Positions 23,001-34,174 are shown, counted from the stretch's first letter. The stretch: 64,000 nt of DNA from Turritopsis dohrnii (GCA_027922465.2 BQMF02000747.1:62001-126000), one strand, 5' to 3'. Numbers and translations: made by a program. The notes: generated by a model not told the origin, from the letters alone.

Positions 23001-26000
23001 TCCGCTTTTGTTCTAGTTCATCAATAAAACTATCAATTAAAATAGCAGCCAAACAACATGATGGTTTTTATTTGGAAAAGACTTTATTTGTTTCCGAAAA
23101 TGAAATGTTTGAGACAATGTTGCAAGAAAATAACTACTCCCTCAAACAATTGCAATATTTCTGCAAATGCTGCATCGATTGTTGCATGAAATGTTGCATG
23201 AAATGTTGCGATCGTTTGACCAATGGTTTACTTTACAGCCACACCTAGTATTTAATCTTTCCTTATTATTAAGTTTCTCAAAAGAATGTTGCTTTTTCAA
23301 AGGTTTTTCTCATGAAAATTATGGGGAAAAAATATAACAACGAGAAAAAAGTGAAATTATGATTATGTTTATACAAATGATTATAGGAACTGAAAACAAG
23401 AGAGTTTGTCGTTCTACATGAAAATGAATAAAGGAGACAAAGCCATTATTTTATTATGACTTCTTTTCAGATTTCTCGTTCCTCTGTAGCAAACGATCAG
23501 AAAAAGAATGTGTTCATTTTTCATGACAAACATGCTAAATTCTAAGCTTTCCAATACCCAATTTTTATTTCTACATAACAAACTATTACGTACTTGTAAT
23601 TGACGCATTCAATAAACCTTCTATAATGAAAATTTATATGGGAAAATTTTGAATAATGGCATTGGTAATCTGGTGTAGGTATATTCTATATTCTATACCA
23701 TAAATGACCAATTAAGTGCCCTGACCGATTAAGTGCCCAGGTTTAGAGGAAAAATTAGTAATAAATGCCAAGATTCCAATTAAGCACCCAGCTCCAAAAC
23801 TGAAACTTGGCACTTATACAGCAAAAAATAAAAAATATTGAGTTGCTCGAGGAGGACACAAGCAGTTCTTTTGTCAGCTGTAACAGCCATATAACAGATA
23901 AAAAAGCATTCAGTGAATTTAGCGATTTCTTTATGAACCGTCTAGGACTTAATTAAGCACCCTGTCCGTATAAGTGCTCACCCTAAAAGTGCAAAAAAAT
24001 TATAAAACGAATAGGCCACTTACTTGGTCATTTACGGTTTGTATAATCTGATCTGAGAACACAATAAAAAGAAGACTCTTTTTCTAATTATACACCTACC
24101 ATACATTGGTTGTGAAATAATAGAAACTTGCTAATGTTGTGCAATATAATTTAATTGATTTCTTATAGTATGTGAAAAGATAAATTCCTCTTTCCTTTGA
24201 AACAACAACAGTACACATAAGAAAAAACAATTCCTAAGTATTTTCATAATGTTCTTATTCAACTATAATTTTTCTCTTCTATTTCATTGAATGAAAATTT
24301 CCCATTTTGAAATTTTCAACATAAATTCCCAAAGGACTGCATTATTTTTCATAACACAAACACTTATCATACTTGTGGATGCTAAGTAATCATAAACACG
24401 TTCGTAAATCCTCAGTTAGATGCAATGAAGGGAAATCCAATGTACCAAATAAATTAAAGACATCCTTGATGGAATTAATAAAGCAAGAAGCAATAAACAA
24501 AACCAACAAAACTGATAGATCAAGTTGGTTGATAACGAAATAGATAATAAAGAAGAAAAGTCATCAAATTATGGATAAGGGAAGAAAAATTAATATCATA
24601 AAGCTTCTATATTATGTTAAAAAAGCTAAACATTGTATTCAGCTAAGCCAAGACCAGACGACATAAAGACTAGTTGTAACTCTACATTATATAGAAACTT
24701 CATACACAAGAACGTTTTTTTTAAATTCATTCCTCTTTCGCAATATTTTGTGACGTTAGTTTGCAATTATCATAAACTTACCCGTTTCATTTGACTTTTC
24801 TACGGTAACTGGACGTTGTGTAGATTTAGGAACAGGCACATCATCAACAACATCTTCAACTTTCTTATTGTTCGGCCAATACATTAATGAAGATTCGAAA
24901 GGCTTATACTGAAACAACCATGTGTCACTCTTGGTTCTATTTGTGTGAACCAAATTGATCTTTCCGACAGCATTCATACTGGGAAATCTATCCATGCATC
25001 TATCTGGATAACAATAAAGATTGCTTAGATGCAATTTTGAACATGTTTTATATCAATTAGCTGGCTCCTAGTTTTTCTTGAAGTATATCACACAATTTAT
25101 CAATTCAATAGTACATGTGAAAATATTTATTATGCCAATAATAGGATAAAGACCAGTTGTCTGCAGTAGTCTGCACTACAAACTACAAAAGAAGAAAAAG
25201 AATTACTGTATAATCTTACCGAACTGCATCACTGAACATGTGCAAGAATGTATTGTATCTGAAAAATAATAAAAAGGCTTTATAAATGACATTTTAATAA
25301 ACATATTCAACAAACATTTAGCAGATATTTAGTACAGTAGGCTTGTATATACATTGAATTGAAAAGCTTCCGTATATTCTGGTGTTTTATCTGGCGAAGA
25401 TACATGTACACAATGACATCTAAAAGTTCTATAAAAACATCTTATAAAAAATAGCAAGTGTGCATCCCACTTTTACTTTAGAGAGTGATATATTTAGTTA
25501 ATATTTACAGTCAAGTTCTTCTTAGTTGTACGTAAAACCACGTAGAGGCGACAGCATATTTTACAATTATAATATAGAAGCATATGTGACATCAGTTTTT
25601 TTTATCATCACCTGGAACCATTGCATTGTATCCCTAATCAAATGCAACGTTTTTGAGGAAATATCTCCAGAACCAATAGCTATATTTGATGTTTTTTGGA
25701 GTGCATGATACAGGCGATGGGGTGACGAAAAATTTGTGGCCATTTCTTTTGGGCGATGTGAATATGACATCACCAACATCTTTGGTCGACGATATTTCTG
25801 TAAATCCCATACATTTTTTAGATCAGTATTTTGAGCTCTATGACATGGGTACACTTTTGAGTTGCAACTCGGTGATTAATTTTACGTCACAAGGTACGCA
25901 CACGGCAAAGGGAACACATCCTTTGCTTAGACACGATAAAAAGCTTTTAAGATAATTTCAGTAATTGTAGAAGACCTTAACAAAACTGGATGATTGCTAT

Positions 26001-29000
26001 TCATTTTAAACTATTGTAGCAAGAAGGGATTTTCTAATTGTATCAAAAACCTTAGATATTTATTACAGAAATTCAATATTTTAAATTTTTATTGGCCTAT
26101 TTAATCTTTTGAAAACTTCATATAAGAAACAGAACAAACACGGAATTAATTAAGTGACATAACACGTAAAGTCGAAGGGAAAAGCAAACCTGAAATAACA
26201 GACAACAGAAATATTTTCGTATGAAATTAATTCAAAAACTAAGAATATACAGGAAAATCAAACTTCTTCAAATTCCATTTTGAATAAAAAAAGAAAGGCT
26301 GGTTACCTTTTTTACCCAAATGATGTACTTGAAAAGGGGAACTGAGGTCCAGTGGGACTGTCTGTAAAAAGAAAACAAAGAACAGAAATCCCATTATTTC
26401 AACGTAATGAAATGAATGAAAAAAAAGGTCAGCAATCGAAAATGTAGATACCAGATTGTATAATCCCAAAGAATAATTTCTGTGAGAGTTTCTAAGAGAT
26501 GAAATGTTGAATCCATGTCGAGAATTTGGAGAAATTAGAAATGCTGGTTGCCACGCCTGACATAACTTTGCGCTTCTGGTTACGAAGGATTTAAAAGCGT
26601 CTGTAACATTCCAAGCTACAAGAAAGGCATTGTAATGTCTAAGAGGTTTAATGCTCAAAAGAAATAAATATATGAAAGGTGTAGTTTAATGCTGTCAAAA
26701 CAACTATAATACACAACAACACTATTTTAATGTATTTATAAAAACCAATGCAAATTTGAATCAAGACTAAAAGATGGCTGAATTGACAGAACATCAACAC
26801 TAATTCAAACTAAAAATTTATACAAGGTCCGAAATCAGCAGCTATCCATTTAAATGTTCTGACATCACGAACTGACATTGCAAAAACATCCATTTCAACC
26901 ACGAGATAGGCATAATTGCCATCAACAAGATCCAAGTCAGCTGCTGCAATCAAACACTCTTTGATCAAACGGACACTTGCCAAAATTAAAATAACTACAA
27001 AGAACATGAAATAGATACAAACATAAATGACAGAAATATTTTTTGACATTATAGGAGAAAACTAAGATTAATTGTAATTCCATGTAGGAACTATGAATGT
27101 TTGCATCAATGTCAATAATGAACATGGAAACAAAATTGACTTCTTCCATTGTAACCCGTTGAGGGAGAATCTAATAAATCTATAAATCTAATAAATAAAA
27201 TAAAATAATTACTCTCACAGCTCACCTACCAGACAAACAAACAGACAGACAGATAGACAGACAGAGAATCGGCTAAGATTATTACTGCTCTTGAGATTTT
27301 GTCTAATCCTTTTTTGGGGAATTTAGGTGAAAGTGCATTTTTACTGGGCTTGTACAAAAACCTTGATGGGGATTTTGCTTTCATAGGAATTTCGGTAGAA
27401 GTTTCCTATTAACTGGGTTCATACGAAAATCTTAAAGGCAACTTTCTTACAAACAGAATCCTTGGACAGGACAAAAAGTGTTTAAACGTGTTCAAATGTC
27501 GCAAAAACGCATTTCAAGCTCTAAGAAAACAAGTTTAAACGTCAAAAAAGTTTAAAATAACTTTGAAAATAGTTCAATATGAAACTGACTACTAGTAAGG
27601 TAGTAACAAATACGGATGAACACAATCTTGAGATATTTAGAGACTCTGATGGTGAGGCATCCACGCCTCGTGTAATTGATACGAAGTAATGAGATATAAA
27701 GATATGTGAGTCGCTTGACACACACTACCATTTATAAAGTACTCCTTACTATCATGTGGTCATAAAAGACTTTGATAACAAACTTTTTCAACATCCAATT
27801 TCCATGTAGACTCGATCAAATGTTTAGGCTAGTTGCAGGCTTCGGCATGAAGAAATGTCTAACCGCAGGATAAAGGCCGTAGCTAGAATACATTAGTTAC
27901 GGGATCGCGTCCTATGAAAACAACATCGCAAATATTGTACAAGAGCCTTTTAAAGGCATAAGGATTTCAACATTTTTTGTGCATACTTGTACTTAAATAA
28001 TACCCACTTGGTATAATTCAAATAATGAAATAGTAGCATAAAAACATTATTATAACACTTTCTAACGTTTCTGGAAATTTTGATTATTTATCTCACAACG
28101 ATTCAAAAGATATTTTGCGATATGGATACAATTTTGAATTAAGAATGGATATACGCCATTTTCTTTCCCTGGAATTGACATTTTGACGACGTGCCATATT
28201 AGACATAAACAAGCGCTGCAGACGTATAGTTTCGACAGTAAGAAAATTGAACCAATTGAACACGAAAGGTTTTAATAGATTTCTTTCTTACGCAAAAATC
28301 TAATAAACAACAAGAAAAAGTTTTTTATGTTAAGCTAAATCGTAACTACGAGAAAAAACGAGTCCATTGCATAGCTCTAGCTACGCGACAGTGCGCAGGA
28401 ACGCGATCGCGTAGCTGTCATGACGAAGCCTGAGTTGTTTATGTTTGGGATACTATCGCATTGTGCTACAGACACAATACAATGACAATCTTTGGAAATT
28501 TTCTATTTCATCCGTGAAACTTTCCAGAACGCTCTGTCTTTGTAACATTTATGTTCAGTTCTTACTGAGTTAGTTGCAGCTATGTTTGGTGAAGTAATTC
28601 TATTAGCTCAAAAATAATTAACCAACGCATTTAACATGCACAATATGGACATTTAGGACTTATGACAGTATTTTTTATTTTCGAATCCGCCCAAATTGCA
28701 ACGTCAAACTTAAACGTATACAAGTAGAAGTGCAGAAGTGGATTAAAAGTATGCCTAACAAATGCACATAAGCAACACAAGATCATTTGGCAAATGCGTG
28801 AGAAGTCTAGGTAAACACTATGCTGTCAATTTCAAGACATAGAAAAGGTCTATGTTTCTTTCCTTTACATCAAAACCCACTTGACTAGGGAACAGTTCGT
28901 AAATTTTTTAATAAAAACAATCTACTTGGATATTCTGTCAATCAGTTTAGAAAACTGACTTATTCATTACATTATTTTAAATAAGCAAAGAGATTTTAAA

Positions 29001-32000
29001 CACCAAGAGCATGTGCCATTATAGCAGCTACCTTGAGATGGATCTTTACTTTAATATTCTCAAACTTCCCTTGGTTTTGAAGCTAAGGGATCCCAAGGTC
29101 TAATAGATTATTCAAATAATACTGTTTATCTTAAAAAATGAAGTAGTAACTCTTGTTTCAGTTTTTTCAAATGTTTTTTAGATCGTGAGATAATCACGTT
29201 ATAAATATTTTTTCTGCATGCTTTAAAACTTTTTAAAAACCTTCTTCTTCGTAGTATTTTTAATCTCTAGCGCCCAGACCTTTTCCATTGTTTAAAGTTT
29301 TGTGACGTATGATTTGAGTAGCATTGAAATATGTCTTTTATCAATGTAAATACAACACTTGCTTTCACTAAGAAATTTTCACAATAAAAGTGAGCGATTT
29401 ATAACTCGGTTTTTATACATAAAATTCCAGAGTTTCATAATGTACAAAAAGTGAAAGATAATAAAAAAAGGTGATGCAACCTGTTATTAAAAAAGTAAAT
29501 AAATATTCCATGTAATAGATTGAATATTAGTCGTGAAGAAATCATAGTCAAAAATGCGCCTCACTGTGTTGCTCATAACTGCAACAATCAATCGAGTAAT
29601 AATAGTGTAAAATATCTTTTCATGCTTTTCTTCGGCTTCAAAAAATACGTCGTAACCTGCCGAACGAAATAAATATATTCCTTTCAAACCATTTCGAAGA
29701 AATTTGTTTCGATAAAAGTCATGACATGCGGTTGAAATAATCTCCGTCAACAAAGCAACGAATAAATAAGTTAATCAATAACTTAATTAACATGTCAATA
29801 TTCACATGTCAGAACATGGTGAATCCAAGAACGTCAGTAGATCGATCGTTTAAAGCACAACAATCCGAAGTAAGTGTTTATACCCACTGTGTGGTAATCT
29901 CCCTCCTCCATGTTTAAATCTTCATTTCGTAATTTCACCATTTTTACTCTATCTTTCTTTCTATTAGGTTTTGAAACATTGATGTGGACTAAATGAAACA
30001 AGTGCTGTTGAAGCAGAGAACTGCGCCGTAGAAACGATAACGGAATATCATCCATGATACAGTACAAAACATCCTTCAAGCATGTCGCCTGGAATGGACC
30101 ATCATGTTCAGTTATAAACTTTTAAGTCTAAAGCTGAATCTCGACTACTTTAAGAGCAGAGATATTCGGGTTTTTTGCATTTTTGGCTCTCTTTGTGAAA
30201 GTTTATGCGTTTGGAAATTTCAAAACAGCAAAACGCGAAAGTTTTTTTGTGAAGATGGAGAAACCGACGACGAAACAGATTTTGAGTGGGAAGTTGAAGA
30301 AAATTAGTTGTAGTTTATTATTTTTAGAAAAGAAAAATTATAAAAATTTGGTTTCTTTTTTGCTCATTCGCGAAAGTTTTTTCACGCGAAAATAAACTTT
30401 TCTTTCGATTCGGGAAAGTTTTTTTCCGCGAAATTTGTTCCCAAATCTGCGAAACCCGAAAGTTTATTCCATAAATATCGCGGTTTTTTTAACACGCGAA
30501 AGTTTCTGCCCGTGAAAGTAGCCGGAAAATGCTGCGGCGGGTGGTTATTTTCGCCCCTTCGAATGATGTCGCGGGGGATGATTGAACGAAAAGTACAAAC
30601 CATGTCTACAAAGACATTTTTTGTCTAGTGGAGATTCGCCTTAAAAGAAAGAATTAAATGACAGTAGGATGGAGAGTTTATGAAAGAATATGCACAAAAT
30701 ACTTTGATTTTTAAATTATAACAGGTGACATATCAAGAAAATATTTCACATTTTGATTTATTTCAAAGAAGAAAAGTAATGTTTTGTGACGAAGAAAAAT
30801 AAATGTTTATGTTCAGAAAAAGTTTTGTAATTTATTTCATCAATCTTAGTACAGCGATAGACAGTCCTGATTTGCAGACATGCAATGGGAAACGGCAATA
30901 ATGGGAACTTTGACACCAGAGATTCACGTCGCTACTTAAACGCGGTATTTTGTTGGAAATTTAAATCGTTTACTTGGTAGATAAAATCATCTTCTACATT
31001 CCCAACATCTTTTCATTCATCATTTGATTGCTCGTTTATATTTTGTTGTTTTTCTGGCTCGTATTGGTACGATGTCACAGACATTTCCTACTTATTATGC
31101 GAGCCGTTACTCAAATGATACGTCACAACTACAAATTCGGCTAAGAGGACTGGCGCATAGAGTTAAAAATAGAGTTCAAGTTAAAAATAATGGCGGACGA
31201 AGAGCACGTAAAAAAGCGTGTTTTGAATCAAGTAATACTGGACTTCTGATTAATTGCAAGAGCGAAAATTTTAATTAACGTTATTTTTGGCTATCATTCT
31301 TTAAAATAGTATTAATTTATATTACGACCTTGGGATCCCTTTAAATTCAATCTAAGTGCAATCAATCAAGTTGCTTCATGCTCAAATTTTAATAAGAATT
31401 GAATCCTCTTTAAATTTAGTCCCAATTTGACCTACAGTGGTTTCTAGACCAACTTGTATATTGTAACGGAGAATGCAAAACATGTGCATTGCAACAGAGA
31501 AAACATACTTCTGGCTCTCTTTGACACTGCACTGATATCTTCCTTCACTTTCTGGTAATGAGATTCGTAGTCGTATAAGCTAGGTTTCGGAATGAGCATT
31601 GAGTAAACAATGTTCAAATGGGAATTCAATTTCAAACCATTATACATTCCTTGGTAATAAGATTCATTTTCCATAACAACAGCACAGTTTGTCCAGTTGT
31701 AAAAATGCATAATACTTTCTATAGCAGAGGGCATCAATTTTATAGCAGCCCTGTCTCCTTCAACGTTTGGATGTGAACTTTTGTGGAGCCTTATCCATAC
31801 TCCGACACCACCACTAATAGAACAGATTAACAACACCTGGAAAAGGAACAACCAAGATCATAGTGTAGTACAATTTGAGGTTAAAAAAACAATAAAAACA
31901 CATTTTTTGTTTTACATCAACTAAGAGTGACACTTGATTGCTTATCTAAAGTTGCCAATAATATTTTGTTAACAGACATTCATCTTTGAAAGAATGGAGC

Positions 32001-33515
32001 TTAAAACATTATACAGACATTTATAAAGTATACATTTATAACTGTCTATATCTATATTCTAATACGCGCTGTGCATCCGCTTTTTTCACGCTTTCACTCT
32101 CTAAAATTTCGGGTCCTTTTGCGGTCACTTATTCATAAAAGTATGTCAGACCACGGTTAATATTTTTCTACGATTAGTATAAGGAAAAGATACCTCTACA
32201 TTGCATTTTGATCGTTTCAAATGTTTTGATTATTCGCGAGATCAAGAAACAATAAACAACAACGAAAGTATTGCGCGAAGATTTATTAATGTTTTTAGGG
32301 TAAGTACGCTTTAGAACTTTTTTGTTTGTTTGTTTTGTTTTTCTTATGATATCAATAGGGTTTCTGCGTCATTACTTTTCAACTAAAGAAATGAATATTA
32401 TGGTTTTTAATCATGACGCTCTGGGTTCGTACAGAGAAAGAAAGTTTTGAATTCACATTTTGACACTTTAACGACTTTCGTGTTTGGCTTTTATTTACAT
32501 TGGGGTGTGGATTCCATGAACAGTTACAGCGATTTTGATCTTTTTGTTGTTTACCTGTACGCATAATTTTTTTTACTACTGCATATATACTGCATATAAG
32601 ATTTATTATGAATATTTTGATGTGTTTCAGATCTTCTGATTAAAAAGTTTTTCTGTTCATAACTACAGTGTTGAACTAAATATGCTTTAGCCGGAATACC
32701 TAGAGATTTTTAATTAAGAGAGTGAAGAGTGTTTTTTTTTGTATTGACGTTAGATATTTTTAATCATGGGGAACCATTGCATTGCATCTTTTATTTTACA
32801 GAGTGAAAAATGTGAAAAGTGAAAAAAGTGGATGCACAGCGCGTATTTTTATTTTTGATGATTTAAAACCCGTGTTCTACACGCTGTTCTACACGGGATA
32901 CTACATTCTAAACATTCTACATTCCAAACAATTGAGGAATTTTATCATACAGCACACTAAAATTAATTATACTAAACTATCCTCTCTGTTCAGCTCACAT
33001 CGATTAAAACCTGTAAAAAATTTTTACACGGGTTACTAGTTTCTACAATATTACGTCAATAGTATATCTATAATCTCTTATCCACTTCATGCAGAGAAGA
33101 TTTTGTAAAGGTATAAACTAATAAAAGTAACAAGATTTACTATAGACAGATTTCAGAATGTTTATTAGGGCTATTCAAACCAAACAAAGTCCAACTATAG
33201 ATCTACTTCACTGTAAAAACATTTACTGAGTGAAACTACCAATTCTATAGTTTAAACCTCTGTTATTCAAGATGTCTCTAATACTATCATTTATTTGCTA
33301 CTATAGTTTTAAGGGTCTGACCTTTTTTCATGTATGATGCTCAAATTAAAGAGCACAGGAACCCCACTACTGTAACTACTTAAGAAGTCAATTCCTGGCC
33401 AAATCTTTTAAAGTAGAAAGACGTTGATGTTTGTAGTGTACATGTAACAGTACATGGATGGCAGGAAAAATGACAAATGACTTACCCATATGAAATGACA
33501 TTTGACTTTCTCCAT
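19852..33515 (-). CDS. Receptor copy B: tandem paralogue of copy A
   Basis: Eight exons assembled by eye: 33486-33515 (ATG at 33515), 31509-31836, 26824-26994, 26452-26600, 26307-26361, 25220-25258, 24782-25003, 19852-20013. They total 1156 nt with all phases matching, 385 codons plus one base, and no stop or frameshift. Architecture as in copy A: leader MEKVKCHFIW plus VLLICSIS, natriuretic-receptor-like ligand fold, CxC microexon, LMYWPNN, one membrane span, RNRSNAT tail. After the last exon, reading through the donor adds 27 residues to a TGA at 19769-19771 (412 aa). Only about 1.5 kb separates it from the start of copy A, with no enzymatic exon visible. It may therefore be a short-tailed, clearance-receptor-like or decoy form, or it may splice into copy A, whose exon 3 has a compatible phase. 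Expression is unknown. Confidence 0.75.
20014..22412. other. Intron 7 of copy B, no exon seen
   Basis: Intron 7 is about 4.8 kb in copy B against 0.75 kb in copy A, so much of this stretch is extra DNA. The first 100 nt align with copy A (GCAGAAATGTTAT). No coding or recognisable element was found in 20.3-22.4 kb. Confidence 0.45.
22413..23220. mobile_element. TIR element, about 0.8 kb, with MADF-like fragment
   Basis: The left end reads GTCAAAACGAACGCAACATT and the right end is an inverted version (AATGTTGCGATCGTTTGAC). Both ends are followed inward by repeated TGCAACA/TGTTGCA motifs. The match is imperfect and the target duplication could not be fixed. The interior carries a MADF-like coding fragment in two orientations, which suggests an internal rearrangement. 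MADF/Myb-type accessory proteins are known from PIF/Harbinger elements, so this is a candidate non-autonomous member. Confidence 0.6.
22740..22905 (+). pseudogene. MADF-domain fragment
   Basis: From about 22750 the frame reads DETDFLIDLYKGNLCLWDIF, then SKDYSKRDVNEKALKEM, and stops at a TAG near 22905. The pattern LIxLYxxxxxLWxxxxxxYxxR is that of the MADF DNA-binding domain. The last third of the domain is missing. Shortly after, 22920-23010 reads as protein-like sequence on the opposite strand, as if the remainder had been inverted. Confidence 0.5.
23697..24038. mobile_element. MITE of about 340 bp
   Basis: The left end ACCATAAATGACCAATTAAG and right end, reverse complemented, ACCGTAAATGACCAAGTAAG match at 18 of 20 positions. 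Inside are further ATTAAGTGCCC / ATTAAGCACCC / ATAAGTGC motifs in both orientations. No coding sequence. It lies in intron 7 of copy B. Confidence 0.75.
24039..24781. other. Intron 7 of copy B, no exon seen
   Basis: AT-rich intron with no recognised motif between the MITE and exon 7. Confidence 0.4.
24782..25003 (-). CDS. Copy B exon 7: juxtamembrane ectodomain exon
   Basis: 222 nt; RCMDRFPSMNAVG, NRT glycosylation site, TWLFQYKPFESSLMYWPNN and a Pro/Val-rich stalk (DDVPVPKSTQRPVTV). The stalk is two residues longer than in copy A and differs from it almost throughout. A decayed relative of this exon lies near 36 kb. Confidence 0.8.
25220..25258 (-). CDS. Copy B exon 6: 39-nt microexon with CxC
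   Basis: Encodes DTIHSCTCSVMQF between acceptor TTTTTCAG and donor GTAAGA. Seven of the 13 residues, including both cysteines, match copy A. Confidence 0.75.
25595..25960. repeat. Interspersed repeat, family R, copy 1
   Basis: Contains CATTGCATTG, ATATCTCCAGAACCAATAG, GCGATGGGGTGACGAAA and GATCAGTATTTTGAGCT. The same series of motifs, diverged, recurs at 34175-34560 (same orientation) and in reverse at 43111-43440. Located in intron 5 of copy B. Confidence 0.7.
26307..26361 (-). CDS. Copy B exon 5
   Basis: 55 nt with CTTTTTACAG acceptor and GTAACC donor, encoding TVPLDLSSPFQVHHLGKK. The conserved core is SPFQVxHxGxK. Confidence 0.75.
26452..26600 (-). CDS. Copy B exon 4: variable ectodomain exon
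   Basis: 149 nt. The core KLCQAWQPAFLISPNSRHG matches copy A, but both sides of the core are different in sequence and shorter by six codons in total. Confidence 0.7.
26824..26994 (-). CDS. Copy B exon 3: second part of the ligand-binding fold
   Basis: 171 nt, acceptor TTCTTTGTAG. Encodes ILILASVRLIKECLIAAADL, DGNYAYLVVEMDVFAMS and RTFKW. Roughly 70 percent identical to copy A by eye. Confidence 0.8.
27215..27276. repeat. Tail fragment of the GACA-tailed repeat family
   Basis: CTCTCACAGCTCACCTACCA, then ACAAACAGACAGACAGATAG and GAGAATCGGCTA. This is the same tail as the units arrayed at 43.1-46.4 kb, without the rest of the unit. Confidence 0.7.
27836..28432. mobile_element. hAT-like MITE, 597 bp, with 5-bp direct repeats
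   Basis: The left end CAGGCTTCGGCATGA is mirrored by TCATGACGAAGCCTG at the right, 14 of 15 matching. AGTTG flanks both sides (27831-27835 and 28433-28437). CAGG ends with a 5-bp duplication fit hAT5-type elements. No coding sequence. It sits in intron 2 of copy B. Confidence 0.7.
28438..29760. other. Intron 2 of copy B, no exon seen
   Basis: AT-rich. An 88-codon minus-strand frame (29487-29753) has no domain I recognise and no counterpart in copy A. Confidence 0.35.
29834..30100 (-). other. Possible unidentified exon or element-derived coding fragment
   Basis: The minus-strand frame contains LKDVLYCIMDDIPLSFLRR, LLQQHLFHLVHIN, KKDRVKMVKLRNEDL and NMEEGDYHTVG, with balanced composition unlike the surrounding AT-rich DNA. 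CCATTCCAG upstream and GTATAA downstream could be splice sites. No family recognised. It is nested in intron 2 of copy B and may be transposon-derived. Confidence 0.25.
30150..30590. repeat. CGCGAAAGTTT repeat block
   Basis: Repeated CGCGAAAGTTT, TTTTTCGCGAA and GCGAAACCCGAAAG motifs in both orientations over about 440 bp. The palindromic make-up suggests a fold-back, TIR-like element. Related but distinct motifs recur near 38.6, 61.2, 62.4-63.4 and 63.9 kb. Confidence 0.5.
30591..31508. other. Intron 2 of copy B, no exon seen
   Basis: AT-rich sequence. An 84-codon frame on the plus strand (31024-31278) has no recognisable domain. Confidence 0.35.
31509..31836 (-). CDS. Copy B exon 2: first part of the ligand-binding fold
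   Basis: 328 nt, acceptor CCTTTTCCAG and donor GTATGT. About 11 residue differences from copy A over 109, none in the block from GDRAAIKLM through YYQGMY. Confidence 0.85.
32061..32847. mobile_element. TIR element, 787 bp, intron 1 of copy B
   Basis: AATACGCGCTGTGCATCCGC at the left and its near-perfect inverse (GTGGATGCACAGCGCGTATT) at the right, extended by TTTTTTCAC on both sides. The TIRs match at about 28 of 29 positions. The interior is AT-rich with no coding sequence. Copy A intron 1 lacks it, which confirms insertion after the gene duplicated. No target duplication could be fixed. Confidence 0.8.
32870..33042. repeat. Short repeat ending ACACGGGTTACTAG
   Basis: AAACCCGTGTTCTACACG at the left, and TGTAAAAAATTTTTACACGG then GTTACTAG at the right. 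Its end resembles the end of the family R copy near 34545 (AAAAGTTTTACCCGGGGTAC then TAG). It directly abuts the TIR element. Confidence 0.5.
33486..33515 (-). CDS. Copy B exon 1: start codon and signal peptide start
   Basis: Encodes MEKVKCHFIW and ends at GTAAGTC. The codon before the ATG is ATA rather than the extra ATG of copy A. The sequence immediately 5' aligns with copy A (AGTTAAAATGTACT), so a shared 5' UTR is likely. Confidence 0.7.
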
Positions 33516-34174
33516 TATTAGTACATTTTAACTACCACTTTGAACCATTCATATAAAATGTTCCTACATATAAAATGTTGATAATTAAAAAAAAACATTG
33601 ATGATCATGAAACATGATAAATACATAGAATACTTAGTTAGGGTCACCCTAATGCAGTGTCGCATCCAGATCATTTATGGGGACATCAATTTTCAGCAGG
33701 GGGTTTCGGGTCAGCTGTGATGCTTCTGGAAGCTCTGACATTTTAGTACTTTCAAGAGACGAATAGTCACTTAATTGCATGTTTTATGAAGTACTTCAAA
33801 TTTGGTTACGGATTGCATAATTTAGAACTGCACCAGAGAGAAGCTCTAAATTACTATTTAGCAGATCGGACAAATTTAAACCGTGTGAAATGTTACGTTT
33901 GAACTAATTTGGTATTGTTCTAAATTACTTTTGTTTAATTTGTTCACGAATTTATGATTCTGATTTTTTCTTTTGGATATTTTTTGGGGAGATTACACAA
34001 TAACAGACATACTTAAAAAGAAAGTTCAAACAGGTACATTACATGCATTACCCTTAACAGTGTAGTCAGTACATCATTATCATTATCATTTTTGATAAAA
34101 CTATGGTTAGCTAAGACTAACTGAATTAGTAAATAGATAGGGGATTACTTCCAAAAGAACAAGACTATAAAGGT
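33516..34174. other. 5' flank of copy B
   Basis: Likely 5' UTR and promoter of copy B at the low-coordinate end. No TATA box or other element could be assigned with confidence. Confidence 0.35.

Noticed and set aside
25526..25955. Overlapping frames on both strands
   Set aside because: They lie in a repeat copy shared with 34.2 and 43.2 kb and have no conserved protein.
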